Shown one piece after another: positions 37,160 through 45,736 of a DNA stretch of 64,000 nt. A program made the position numbers and the translations under genes. The first letter of the stretch is position 1, and each line of letters opens with the position of its first letter. The notes beneath the pieces were generated by a model. That model saw only the letters and a program-made list of their open reading frames with translations, searched no databases and was not told the origin of the DNA. Source of the stretch: Thermosphaera aggregans (GTDB lineage: Archaea > Thermoproteota > Thermoprotei_A > Sulfolobales > Desulfurococcaceae); contig NZ_CP063144.1 in NCBI RefSeq assembly GCF_014962245.1, positions 1,230,582 through 1,294,581 on the forward strand. Direction: 5' to 3'.

Positions 37160-38032
37160 GTGTTGAACGAGCCTGGAAGAATCCTGCTCAAAAACCTTCA
37201 CTACTATAGCGATGGAATGGTTAGGAAAGGGTTCATATATGTTGAGGATCACTTGGTGAGAGACGTTGGGGAGGAGGCTCCCCCGGAGTATGAGCTAAGC
37301 GATGTCGTATACGATTTCAACAACCATGCTTACGCTGTTCACGGCTTCAGCATGGTTTTAAACGGTGTTGAGCAACCTTTCAGAGAGGTCGCCCACCCAG
37401 ACCTCTCCGTTTACACGGGGGAGGAGCTGGAGAAGATTGCTCTCAACGTTATCACCTTGTACTATTCCCTCGGCGTGACGCTCCCAATTATTGAGACCGA
37501 ATACCCGAGCGTGGTGAATAAGGCGGCCAAGGAGCATGGGCTTCAACTAGTGCTCGTTCACGATAGAGGTGTCGTACCGCATTACAGCAACATGCTTTAC
37601 ATTGAGAGGGATGGCAGGAAGCTCTACTACCAGGATTCGTTCATAGGCTTCGAGGACAGGGTTTTCTGCACGCCGGAGAAATACGGGGAGGATTGCATCG
37701 CGATCGATGCTAGAAGGGTTGACCTGCCACATCCGTCAGTTATCAGTGCTCTAAGTCGGGGCGATTTCGGTCAAATACTTGAAGCCCTTTCAAAGCCGTA
37801 TAAGTCCCTGGGCTTAGACAGTGGATGCCTGGGGAAGGGTTCAAGGTCTGACATACTGGTTTATGATTTAAGGAGCCCGCTTAAACAGCAACCGTTGATT
37901 CCCGAGATATTGTTTAGAACGCCTTTCAAAAACCTCCAGCCAGACCTGGTCCTGGTTAAAGGCGATTTCGCCCTCGAGTACGGTGAAGTCCTCACAGTAT
38001 CTCTTTCCAAAGGAATCTTCAAGGAGATTTAA
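37160..38032 (+). CDS. Amidohydrolase-like protein lacking the metal-binding motif
   Basis: A 290-residue protein. Its start (GRILLKNLHYYSDGMVRKGFIYVEDHLVRDVG, then NNHAYAVHGFSMV) and end (GKGSRSDILVYDLRSP, then LVLVKGDFALEYGEVL) look like the two halves of the beta-sandwich of cyclic amidohydrolases such as imidazolonepropionase. The usual HxH after the first strand set is HGF here. The barrel between (about 65-215) is short and shows none of the expected His/Asp metal ligands. It is intact, so a non-catalytic or changed role is likely. The start is GTG 37160 or TTG 37163, with a TATA-like ATTATATTAG near 37121. Confidence 0.5.
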   Translation: MLNEPGRILLKNLHYYSDGMVRKGFIYVEDHLVRDVGEEAPPEYELSDVVYDFNNHAYAVHGFSMVLNGVEQPFREVAHPDLSVYTGEELEKIALNVITLYYSLGVTLPIIETEYPSVVNKAAKEHGLQLVLVHDRGVVPHYSNMLYIERDGRKLYYQDSFIGFEDRVFCTPEKYGEDCIAIDARRVDLPHPSVISALSRGDFGQILEALSKPYKSLGLDSGCLGKGSRSDILVYDLRSPLKQQPLIPEILFRTPFKNLQPDLVLVKGDFALEYGEVLTVSLSKGIFKEI

Positions 38033-38038
38033 AGGATA

Positions 38039-38112
38039 TGGGCCCGCGGGGATTCGAACCCCGGGCCTCCCGGTTATCAGCCGGGCGCTCCACCAAGCTG
38101 AGCTACGGGCCC
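38039..38112 (-). tRNA. tRNA-Ile (anticodon GAT)
   Basis: A 74-base cloverleaf on the minus strand. The acceptor is GGGCCCG/CGGGCCC with discriminator A, the D arm is GCTC/GAGC, the anticodon stem is CCCGG/CCGGG with loop CTGATAA (U33, anticodon GAT), and the T arm is CGGGG-TTCGAAT-CCCCG. No intron, and CCA is not encoded. It begins six bases after the stop of the plus-strand gene. Confidence 0.95.
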
Positions 38113-38372
38113 ATTCAAAGATTATTGAAACCTTTTCAACAGTATTTAAACCTTAATGAGGTTGCCCTCAATATTTTTCTTCATCACGCGTCTGCTTATC
38201 CGCTGCATTTCATCGGGCACTGTTTAAACAGTAAGTGGTTACGTCTTAATAAAGAGTTCACAGCCGGGTTATTAAGCTACAATGGGTCATCACTTCTCAG
38301 CCCGCCCATCGTATACATCCCCGGCTGTCATTTAATACTGTGTTAGCCGTAAATAAGTTTGAGCGTGGAACC

Positions 38373-39179
38373 ATGTTGATTGTTCTGCAAACAGATTTCG
38401 GCTACAAAGACCCTTACGTCGGGGTGATGAAAGGGGTTATTAAAACCATCAACCCTGATGCCGAGATAGTTGATTTAACCCACGGCGTGACGAGGCATAA
38501 TGTTCTTGAGGCGGCTTTCAACCTCCTCGTATCAGCTGAATACTTCCCCCGCGGCACGATCTTCGTAACAGTAGTAGACCCAGGAGTGGGGACGAGCAGG
38601 AGGGCGGTGCTGGTTAGAACTAGGAACTATGTTTTAATAGGGCCGGATAACGGGGTGTTATCGCTACTTGCCTTGAAAGATGGGGTTTTACAGGTATTCG
38701 ACATATCGAACACGCCCTACAGGCTCCCCAGGGTTTCCAGCACGTTCCATGGGAGAGACATCTTCGCCCCTGTGGCAGCATGGGTTAGCAAGGGCGTCCC
38801 GTTAGAGAGCACTGGTGAGCCGGTGCCCCCTGAAACATTGATCAAGCTTGGGGTTGAGGAGCCGGTGGTGAATCCCGGGCAGGGGTGGTTTGAAGCAGTT
38901 GTTCTAAGCGTGGACGTCTTCGGCAACATCTCCCTATACGCTGGCGAGAACGTGGTTGAATCCCTTGGGATACGTAAAAACGATAAGCTGGTAGTAGAGG
39001 CACCGGGAGGCAGGATAGAGTGCACAATGGTCAACACCTTCGGCGAGGTCAGCATTGGCGAGGGGGCATGCTATATCAACTCGTTCGGATTCTTCGAGAT
39101 TGCTGTAAACCAGGGGGATGCTTCAAGAATCCTTAAAACCATCCCGCTTGAAAAGGTAAGGGTGCATAGAAAAACGTGA
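38373..39179 (+). CDS. S-adenosyl-L-methionine hydroxide adenosyltransferase (DUF62)
   Basis: A protein of about 268 residues in the DUF62/SAM hydroxide adenosyltransferase family, which splits SAM to adenosine and methionine and is related to the fluorinase. It has QTDFGYKDPYVGVMKG at the N-terminus, VVDPGVGTSRR, GPDNGVLSLL, FHGRDIFAPVAAW and SVDVFGNISL, in the usual order. An upstream in-frame GTG at 38340 exists, but ATG 38373 gives the family's normal short N-terminus. The 260 bp between tRNA-Ile and this start contain no gene I can support. Confidence 0.88.
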   Translation: MLIVLQTDFGYKDPYVGVMKGVIKTINPDAEIVDLTHGVTRHNVLEAAFNLLVSAEYFPRGTIFVTVVDPGVGTSRRAVLVRTRNYVLIGPDNGVLSLLALKDGVLQVFDISNTPYRLPRVSSTFHGRDIFAPVAAWVSKGVPLESTGEPVPPETLIKLGVEEPVVNPGQGWFEAVVLSVDVFGNISLYAGENVVESLGIRKNDKLVVEAPGGRIECTMVNTFGEVSIGEGACYINSFGFFEIAVNQGDASRILKTIPLEKVRVHRKT

Positions 39180-39238
39180 TGAAATAATCATGCTTTAAAT
39201 GCTCGGGTTGAGTTAAATATACTAGAGATGTGTTTCCA

Positions 39239-39682
39239 ATGTCCTCGGCTAGAACTGAACCCGTGCTGAGGTTTGGAAGGAGACTAATCAATATTATAAA
39301 CTCCTTGGTAATAGTGTTGACAAGCATTATCCTACTGGTCACTCTCGGATTAATAGCTAAGGATACTTACTACCTAGTATGCAATTTTAACCAACTAGAT
39401 TTCACATATATTCAGAGCATGGCTAACGAGGTAGTGTTCCTCTTTGTCTACATCGAGATTATAAGGAGTGCGATCGTGGCTAAGAGGCATCCTGAAATGT
39501 ATATTGTCGCGCTTGCCGAAGTAGGGTTCATTGTTACAATACGTGACGTGATAAGATCCTCCATAATTGGGAGTGAAGAAGGAATCATCTTAACATCACT
39601 CTCAGTCCTCGTGTTCGCAGCCATACTCCTGCTGATGTACAAGTATATTATGCCGTCTAGAGTGCCTCCAGGGAGCGAATAG
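39239..39682 (+). CDS. PsiE-family membrane protein
   Basis: A protein of about 147 residues with four membrane helices, matching the phosphate-starvation-inducible E (PsiE) family: FVYIEIIRSAIVAKRHPEMYIVALAEVGFIVTIRDVIRS in the middle is typical. Function unknown; in bacteria it responds to phosphate limitation. ATG 39239 follows GAGATGTG; GTG 39230 is in frame. It ends two bases before the next gene's start. Confidence 0.72.
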   Translation: MSSARTEPVLRFGRRLINIINSLVIVLTSIILLVTLGLIAKDTYYLVCNFNQLDFTYIQSMANEVVFLFVYIEIIRSAIVAKRHPEMYIVALAEVGFIVTIRDVIRSSIIGSEEGIILTSLSVLVFAAILLLMYKYIMPSRVPPGSE

Positions 39683-39684
39683 GA

Positions 39685-40581
39685 ATGTCTACAGCCTACA
39701 GGAGTGTTGGTAGAAACGTTTACGTAGTTTCCGGCAGCCCGGTCACCTTAATTATAAAATGCCCCGGCGCGAACTGGATTGTTGACCCCGGTCTACTCGG
39801 GAACAGGGAGAAGTTGTTGAGGAATGTTTTGGAAAGGCTGGGGGTCAAGGAGTACAATGTCCTCCTCTCCCACACCCACTACGATCACATTGAAGCGCTG
39901 GAGGCCTTGAACCCTTCGCGTATTTACGTGACAGTCCTCGAGTACTCCTCACTTCTCAGTAGCATGGTTAGAAACATTCTCACATACGGATTCACGCAAC
40001 TCCCAAGGATCCTAGGTGTTAGAAGTATTGATGTGGAGAAAGAGAAGGTTGAGATCGTTGAAGAAGGCTTTAAGCTAGGGGATTCCTGCGGGGAACTCAT
40101 AAACCTGAGCGGGCATTCCCCCGGCCTCGCCGGAATCGTGTTCGAGGACTTCTTGTTCGTAGGGGACGCTGTATTCGGCGATAGGCTGCTTTCTAGAGTG
40201 GGCATACCTTACCATTTCAACGCAAAAAGAGCATTGTTAACACTTGAGAAGATTAAGGCTTACGCGGAGAAAGGTTACTCCGGAATACTCAGTCACGGCC
40301 CCTTCGCCAACAGCGAGAAGCTGTCAGAATACGTGGACCTTAACGCTGAAAGGCTGAGACTGATCAGAGAGCTAGTTATTGACCACCTCCTCCGGGAGCC
40401 TCTTTCGCTTGAGGAACTGGTTGGGAGAATCCTAGGCAGGCTGGGGTCTGAAGTAAGCGTGGAAAACATTCTCCTAGGATCCGTAACGGTGAACTCGATC
40501 ATCTCGGATTTACAAGGGGAATACGGGTTGAGCACTGAGGTTTCAGGAGGGCTTGTAAGGTATCGTTTAACGAGGAGTTAA
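39685..40581 (+). CDS. Metallo-beta-lactamase fold hydrolase with C-terminal winged helix
   Basis: A 298-residue protein. The metal motif is LLSHTHYDHIEAL (about 59-71), then LSGHSPGLAGI near 139-149, GDAVFGD near 159-165 and SHGPFA near 203-208, giving the two-metal site. About 70 C-terminal residues (LSLEELVGRIL to GLVRYRLT) look like a winged helix, similar in layout to lactamase-B2-type proteins. Substrate unknown. It is probably co-transcribed with the PsiE-like gene. Confidence 0.82.
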   Translation: MSTAYRSVGRNVYVVSGSPVTLIIKCPGANWIVDPGLLGNREKLLRNVLERLGVKEYNVLLSHTHYDHIEALEALNPSRIYVTVLEYSSLLSSMVRNILTYGFTQLPRILGVRSIDVEKEKVEIVEEGFKLGDSCGELINLSGHSPGLAGIVFEDFLFVGDAVFGDRLLSRVGIPYHFNAKRALLTLEKIKAYAEKGYSGILSHGPFANSEKLSEYVDLNAERLRLIRELVIDHLLREPLSLEELVGRILGRLGSEVSVENILLGSVTVNSIISDLQGEYGLSTEVSGGLVRYRLTRS

Positions 40582-40698
40582 TTAATCTAAGTGCTACTCA
40601 GTACTCAAGACCTTCATCACGCTTGACTCAGGTCTCCCGAGGTCATCATGCAATTCTCTATATGTCTGCCCGGGTTATATTTTTGATTCAGTCCATGT

Positions 40699-41328
40699 CT
40701 ACTCGGATTTTTCCACAGCGTATGGGCAGAGTTTCCTGAACATGCAGTAGCTGCACTCCCATTCATACCTGGGGTGGGCAGTATCATCTACGAGTGTTTT
40801 AACGAGTGATTCAAGGCTTATCTTTTCCCTCTTAACCTGGAACTCGTAGATCTTATCCGGCGTGATATATATGAGCGTCCCGTTTTCCAGGTTCAGTATC
40901 TCAAGATATATTTTCAGCTGGTTTAGATGATGCTCCCTCGGTATATCCTGCGCGTAACGTGCTGTTTTAACCTCGACAACCAACCCTTCATCTTTCTTTA
41001 AAGCATCAACCCTGCCTCTGACACTGTATTTCTCACCGTTAACCTCCACCTCTGTGGAAACCTCAACCTCGACCTCGAAACCCTTCTCCCTGAGCAAGGT
41101 CCCAATGCCGGCGTGAACCAAGTTGCCGAGTACTGCGGAAGGCTCGAACTTTATGGTTAGCTCAGGGTATAAGCGCCTCAAGTAGTATTTGTGGCTGCAC
41201 CCAACCAGGTCTGTCACATACACAATCTTCGGATTTTTAAGCTCCTCAAGCCTGTGAAGTTCTTCCTTCACATATTTTTCATACAGGATCTGGGTTATCT
41301 TTTCAAACGGCTTCACATAAATGCTCAA
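40699..41328 (-). CDS. Cas4/Dna2-like PD-(D/E)XK nuclease with iron-sulfur cluster
   Basis: A 209-residue protein of the Cas4/RecB-like family. A first cysteine lies in VGCSHKYYLRRLYP (about 43). The nuclease motifs are GRVDALK (about 105-111) and LVVEVKTA (about 116-123). The remaining cluster cysteines are in ECSYCMFRKLC (about 191-201). Such enzymes are DNA exonucleases; in CRISPR loci they select spacers. No cas gene or CRISPR repeat is near, so this is a solo Cas4, perhaps for repair. The TTG start 41328 follows AGGTG and lies inside the Nudix gene (26-bp overlap). Confidence 0.85.
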   Translation of the reverse strand: MSIYVKPFEKITQILYEKYVKEELHRLEELKNPKIVYVTDLVGCSHKYYLRRLYPELTIKFEPSAVLGNLVHAGIGTLLREKGFEVEVEVSTEVEVNGEKYSVRGRVDALKKDEGLVVEVKTARYAQDIPREHHLNQLKIYLEILNLENGTLIYITPDKIYEFQVKREKISLESLVKTLVDDTAHPRYEWECSYCMFRKLCPYAVEKSE

Positions 41329-41761
41329 TCTGAAACACCTTATACCTGCAACATTTATTTAGAAAAGCGCTCCCCGGATTTAATAATTCACCAACCATTT
41401 CACGCGTAGCAAGCCCTGTGTTTTCAGGAAGCTTGTCAATAGGGAAGAACTGGGCGTCCTCGGCGTCTGATCCAGCTCTCAACAACCCTGAAACCCTCCG
41501 GAGGATGAATTCGATAATAACGTAGTGCTCCTCGCCCGGGCTTTTAGGGATCAACTCGATTACTCCGAAAACCCCGATAGGCTCAACCACAAGCCCTGTT
41601 TCCTCCAACATCTCCCTTACAATGGCTTCAGAAGCTGTTTCACCAGGCTTCTGCCTACCGCCCGGAATACTCCAGAAGCCTTTGCACGGAGGGTTCCTCC
41701 TCTTGACAAGTAGCACCCTGTTCTCCTCGACCAGTATGCCGCCGACAGACGGGGTTAGCAA
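41303..41761 (-). CDS. Nudix hydrolase
   Basis: A 152-residue Nudix protein. The box GRQKPGETASEAIVREMLEETGL (about 35-57) fits GX5EX7REUXEEXGU completely. The family cleaves nucleoside diphosphates linked to another group; this subgroup resembles ADP-ribose or NTP pyrophosphatases. The last residues (FLNKCCRYKVFQIEHLCEAV) are encoded where the Cas4-like gene begins. It starts two bases after the CYTH gene ends. Confidence 0.87.
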   Translation of the reverse strand: MLTPSVGGILVEENRVLLVKRRNPPCKGFWSIPGGRQKPGETASEAIVREMLEETGLVVEPIGVFGVIELIPKSPGEEHYVIIEFILRRVSGLLRAGSDAEDAQFFPIDKLPENTGLATREMVGELLNPGSAFLNKCCRYKVFQIEHLCEAV

Positions 41762-41763
41762 GC

Positions 41764-42321
41764 CTAAACCCTCTCCTTGTTCTCCAAGTGTTTCACGTAC
41801 ATTTCAAGGTAAGTCTCCCCTATTACAGGGAAGGTTTTAGAGTATTTCTCTACGAGTCTCTCGAACTCCATCATTGCATCCTCATCCTTAACCTCTATCT
41901 CAAGGAAAACCCCCAGCGGCTCGAAGTAGTCTATAGAGGCCTCCAAACCTTTCTTAACCATCAATACTCTCTTTTTAAACAACCTCCATTCATCGTTAAA
42001 CCCGAGACTCCGTAGCAGGCTTACAGCTTGAGCATGCTCCTCGGGCTTAACTTCCAGCTCAACCTCCTCGCGAATCTTCACCCCGCCCTCTATGCCTTTC
42101 AACCGCGGCCCTTTGTATGTTAGCCTAACGCTGACCACCCCGTTGCACTTCCTCCTCCTAAGCCTTAACGCCTGGTCGCTTGATGAAAGACGCCTCCCAG
42201 CCGTGTCGAAGTACAGGTCTTCCTCGAGACAGGTTGCGATCCTTGCGAAACCGTCGCGTGAAAGCTCCTCTTCCAAGACCTTGGGGTCCATGATTACCTT
42301 AAACTTTACCTCCTTCTCCAA
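41764..42321 (-). CDS. CYTH domain protein (class IV adenylate cyclase/thiamine triphosphatase-like)
   Basis: A protein of about 185 residues with the CYTH tunnel fold. It starts MEKEVKFKV, the ExExK motif that binds triphosphate and metal. Basic strands RLRRRKCNGVVSVRLTYKGP and KIREEVELEV follow, then SIDYFEPLGVFLEIEV near the end. The family cleaves or cyclises nucleoside or inorganic triphosphates. A longer frame runs to 42375, but TTG 42321 places ExExK at the terminus and follows GGGTGGT, so I chose it. It overlaps the HDAC-like gene by about 23 bases. Confidence 0.82.
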   Translation of the reverse strand: MEKEVKFKVIMDPKVLEEELSRDGFARIATCLEEDLYFDTAGRRLSSSDQALRLRRRKCNGVVSVRLTYKGPRLKGIEGGVKIREEVELEVKPEEHAQAVSLLRSLGFNDEWRLFKKRVLMVKKGLEASIDYFEPLGVFLEIEVKDEDAMMEFERLVEKYSKTFPVIGETYLEMYVKHLENKERV

Positions 42322-43315
42322 CCCAACCACCCTTACACAGTGCTTTCTCCCTGATTTTTGAAATAGTTTTCTCATTAATCCTTACGGCTTCTTCACCCCT
42401 TACTGAGCTCATAGTTCTAGAAGGCTCATAATTAACCTCACGGCCTGTTAAACCGTTGAGAAATGCTTCAACCCCCTTGGTTAACCCAACGGTGTAGCCT
42501 CCTTCAAGAATTACCAGTGCATGAGTGTTGAGATTCCTTATAAGCCTCCCAAGGGCCGCGTACGATGCCTCGGTCAGCCTGAGATCGGCTAACCCGTCGT
42601 TGAGGAACCCGTCAAAACCCGCGGAGACGACAAGGGCCTCGGGGTTGAAATCCGCCAGTAGCTCCTGAACCATGCTTAACACTCTCAAGTACACGTCATC
42701 CCCTGTGAAAGGGTTGAAAACCAGGTTTGCCTTAAACCCGTATCCTTCCCCAGCCCCTATTTCGAAAGGATACCCTGTGTAAGGGTAGAGCGTGTCCGGG
42801 TGTTGATGCAGGTCAACCTGGAGGATCTTCTCCTCGTAGAAAATCTCCATTGTCCCATTCCCGTGGTGGACGTCGAAGTCCATCACCGCGATTCTGCTGA
42901 AACTCCTGTCCTTGAAGCCTAGCACAGCTGCCCCGGCGTTGTTGAGTAGGCAGAAACCTTGCGAAGAAGCCCCCATCGCTTTTCCACCCCTCCCAGCATG
43001 GTGTCCCGGAGGCCTGGAAACATAGAAGACTGGTTCACTAAGGCTTAGCGCTAAATCATAGCTCGTCTGGAAGGTTGCATAAGCCAGCTCCAAGGAGTCC
43101 GCTGTTAAAAAGGTGTCTTCATCAATTATTGAGTAGTTGCTCCTTGAAAGCTTCTCCAAGTATTGAATATAGCCTTTACTGTGAATTCGCAAGGCAATTC
43201 TCCGGGCTTCTTGAACATCAACGCTCCTTGAAACGTACTCCACCGTGAAACCCTGTTTATCCAGACTCTCGGCTAAGACAAGGATGCGGCCGGGGTTTTC
43301 CGGGTGCTTCTCCAA
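42299..43315 (-). CDS. Histone deacetylase/acetylpolyamine amidohydrolase family protein
   Basis: A zinc deacetylase-fold protein of at least 338 residues. It shows RPPGHHAGRGGKAMGA (about 105-120) with the active-site His pair, NNAGAAV, VMDFDVHHGNGT (about 146-157) with Asp/His metal ligands, and SAGFDGFLNDGL with the third Asp. Substrates in this family include acetyl-lysine, acetylpolyamines and acetoin-related compounds. TTG 43315 has no ribosome site and cuts into the family's N-terminal KHPENPGRI region. The frame stays open upstream to an ATT at 43366 that follows GGTGGATC, so the true start may be non-canonical. Confidence 0.83.
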   Translation of the reverse strand: MEKHPENPGRILVLAESLDKQGFTVEYVSRSVDVQEARRIALRIHSKGYIQYLEKLSRSNYSIIDEDTFLTADSLELAYATFQTSYDLALSLSEPVFYVSRPPGHHAGRGGKAMGASSQGFCLLNNAGAAVLGFKDRSFSRIAVMDFDVHHGNGTMEIFYEEKILQVDLHQHPDTLYPYTGYPFEIGAGEGYGFKANLVFNPFTGDDVYLRVLSMVQELLADFNPEALVVSAGFDGFLNDGLADLRLTEASYAALGRLIRNLNTHALVILEGGYTVGLTKGVEAFLNGLTGREVNYEPSRTMSSVRGEEAVRINEKTISKIREKALCKGGWVGEGGKV

Positions 43316-43428
43316 CGGAGCATGCTTAATGGTTGACTGCTTCTCAACAATAATTCTCGCCAGAATGATCCACCCTGTTTATCAAAAAGTATTCGAAGCG
43401 TTTGGTAGACGAATCATGTTTTTCATCG

Positions 43429-44445
43429 CTACGAAGCGTAGTAAACCCCTTTATACAAGTACTGTATCAGCTCATCCTTGTTAATATCTCTGGGAACGCG
43501 GACTATGGCCAGGTTCGGGTGGCCTGCAATATCTAATGCCACGCCTTCCCCGACAAGGAACTTCGCAATCCTGTACGCTCTACCATTCGATGCTTTTAAA
43601 ACCAGTAGTGAGTAATCCCTGTTGGTGTTGGCAAGCAATGCTACAGGAGATTTAAGAATCGATGAAACCCTGGATGCTAGGGCAGTAACACCTCTCTTCT
43701 TCCAAGCATTCCTCGCGTCAATGAACCTTAAATCACCTATTTTAACAGCTGCAACAGCCAGTTCAACAGCCTTATCACTTATCTCCTTATCCCTTTGCTC
43801 AATACTGATCTTGACCTTCTCCCAAAGCTTCTCATCAAGCGGCATTGGCAGGGGCGCCGGGGATGCGAGCCAGTCTATGATTTTAACCCAAAGATTCTCA
43901 TCCCTCTCAACAGTTAGCGCTTTCGAAAACATCTTTGTCAGCTCGAAAAGCTTTATGTAGTTGCTTGGTACTCTTCTACCCGTGTCCATGTACTCGACGA
44001 CTTCCACGAAGCTTTTCAAGCGCTGGTGGATTGATATCCCCTTGTTAACTAACTCCCTGTAAACCAGGGTTGAAGTAGGGCTCCTGTAGTCCACTAGAAC
44101 AGTGTCCGCGATTGCTTCAATCTCCTTAATTCTTTGAACACTAGTAATGTGGTGATCCACGTACATGATTTTCTTCACGCCGAAGTGATCTCTCAGCATC
44201 TTGCAGATGTTCCTAATAGTGTCGTTGAACGGTAGGTCGAGGAAAACCACCAGGTCGTAGTTCCCGGATAGGCTTGATAGGAAGTATTTCACCCTGTCCG
44301 GGTCAACCGGTGTCTTATCCACAACGCCCTGGCACTCTAACGGGTACTTCCCCAGCTTCTCCTGAGCGTATGTTATAAGAGCGGTTGCAACTATCCCGTC
44401 AGCATCCCAATCTCCTGCGGCAAGTATCCTGCAAACCTTGCTCAA
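43429..44445 (-). CDS. DHH-family phosphoesterase
   Basis: A 338-residue protein. The DHH metal motifs are AAGDWDADGIVATALI (about 9-24), VVFLDLPFND (about 65-74) and YVDHHIT (about 95-101). A C-terminal part with VTALASRVSSILKSPVALLANTNRDYSLLVLKAS resembles the DHHA1 substrate domain. The family includes RecJ-like nucleases and oligonucleotide or cyclic-dinucleotide phosphodiesterases; archaeal GAN, a RecJ homologue, partners GINS in the replisome, but this protein is short for that role. The TTG start is divergent from nurA. Confidence 0.83.
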   Translation of the reverse strand: MSKVCRILAAGDWDADGIVATALITYAQEKLGKYPLECQGVVDKTPVDPDRVKYFLSSLSGNYDLVVFLDLPFNDTIRNICKMLRDHFGVKKIMYVDHHITSVQRIKEIEAIADTVLVDYRSPTSTLVYRELVNKGISIHQRLKSFVEVVEYMDTGRRVPSNYIKLFELTKMFSKALTVERDENLWVKIIDWLASPAPLPMPLDEKLWEKVKISIEQRDKEISDKAVELAVAAVKIGDLRFIDARNAWKKRGVTALASRVSSILKSPVALLANTNRDYSLLVLKASNGRAYRIAKFLVGEGVALDIAGHPNLAIVRVPRDINKDELIQYLYKGVYYAS

Positions 44446-44521
44446 TCAAACCACCTGTAAGCACTCCTAGTAATTCTTACACTTAAAACATGATTTTTAT
44501 ATGTGTTCTTCTTGATGAGCC

Positions 44522-45700
44522 TTGGTTAATTTAGAGGAGATAGTCGAGAAAATCAGGAGTTATGCTTCAGCCCAGTGGAAGCCTTTGAACGATGAAGATT
44601 CCAGGAAGCCTGCTGAAACCATTGAAAAAAGCGGTGACGTAGAGCTCCTTGCGGAGCCGAGGAAGGCTTTAAAACACTTTGATAGCTCGCTAGCTAAGGA
44701 GAGCCACTACTTTAACATCTACGCTATTGACAGTAGCTCAAGAGTGGTTGAAACCCCTTACGTGTTCGTAGCGATTACTACGGGAAGCTTGCTGAGCAGG
44801 TTCACCGGGAAGGCTGTTGACTGCCCACCAATAGGCTTCATCACAGGAGCCGTTGAGGATGCGTGCAGGTTTTTAACGATCATCCCTAGTTTCCAAGCCC
44901 CCGTAGACTTCGATGATAGATTGAGAAAATTCCTGTACACGGAGAACCCTGCAGGTATGAGATACGACCATGACTACAACAAGTACGTGATACTTGAAGA
45001 AGCCAGGCTTTTAACCGAGTCATACTTGGTTTCAAAAAGTGTTGAGGAAGGTTTGCTCGAAGACTCCATTCTCCTCGTCGACGGCCCGTTAATCTATCCC
45101 TCCACAATAGAGGTTTCCACGCCCTACTCGGCAAGGTTTGAGGTTTACAGGAGTAGCTTGGAAGCAATTAACAGGGCTAGGCTGGCATTATGGGGGATTC
45201 TACGTGAAAGAAACGCGCTAGCAATAGGTATTGTGAAGAGGCTGTATAAAAGCTATTATCTAAGCTCGTGCGATCCTTTGAGACTAGGTGTTTCAGACAT
45301 CAATGACGAAGCCTATTTGACAGCACTGTCGAGAAGCATTGCTGGGGAGGAAGGCCTCCGGCCCTACATCCTAGGACCCTTAAGGATACGGACAACCATG
45401 TCGAATTCAACAAGGATTGACAGGGTTGCATGGTATGTTGGAATCCCCAGAAGACTGTACACTTCTAAGACGCCCCTAACACATTACACCCACTACAGGG
45501 TTGAAGTCCTCGGGGACATTGCTGATGAGAGTGTTTTGAAGCCTGTGGTTTACGATAGCTTAAACATCGGTTCCCTACTCCCTGTTTCCATCATCATTGC
45601 CGACCGGAGAGCGAGGAAGTTTTCAAGCATTCTCGCACAATACCTTGTCTTCTCAATGGGTCTTGAGAAAGCTGGTTTACATCAATACTTAACTATTTAA
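44522..45700 (+). CDS. nurA: NurA 5'-3' nuclease
   Basis: A 392-residue nuclease of the NurA family, partner of the HerA translocase in end resection. It carries YAIDSSSRVVETP with D70 and LLVDGPLIYP with D187, the family's metal-binding aspartates. C-terminal HYRVEVLG and a final helix pair are also typical. It is longer than the usual ~330-350 residues. TTG 44522 is about 26 bp after TATA-like TTTTTATATG, so the message is probably leaderless. herA follows after 36 bp. Confidence 0.82.
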   Translation: MVNLEEIVEKIRSYASAQWKPLNDEDSRKPAETIEKSGDVELLAEPRKALKHFDSSLAKESHYFNIYAIDSSSRVVETPYVFVAITTGSLLSRFTGKAVDCPPIGFITGAVEDACRFLTIIPSFQAPVDFDDRLRKFLYTENPAGMRYDHDYNKYVILEEARLLTESYLVSKSVEEGLLEDSILLVDGPLIYPSTIEVSTPYSARFEVYRSSLEAINRARLALWGILRERNALAIGIVKRLYKSYYLSSCDPLRLGVSDINDEAYLTALSRSIAGEEGLRPYILGPLRIRTTMSNSTRIDRVAWYVGIPRRLYTSKTPLTHYTHYRVEVLGDIADESVLKPVVYDSLNIGSLLPVSIIIADRRARKFSSILAQYLVFSMGLEKAGLHQYLTI

Positions 45701-45736
45701 CAATCCTGATCATTCAGTAATCATGGTGTCCCGGTT

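Noticed and set aside
37160-38032. Calling the amidohydrolase-like gene a pseudogene
   Set aside because: The frame is intact, with normal codon use, both ends of the fold and a plausible promoter.
38287-38300. GTGATGA next to CTGA on the minus strand after tRNA-Ile
   Set aside because: It resembles a D'-C' pair, but no box C or final box D was found at normal distance; the evidence is too thin for an sRNA call.
40699-41328. Cas4-like gene as a sign of a CRISPR-Cas locus
   Set aside because: No direct-repeat array and no cas1, cas2 or effector gene is visible anywhere in the window.
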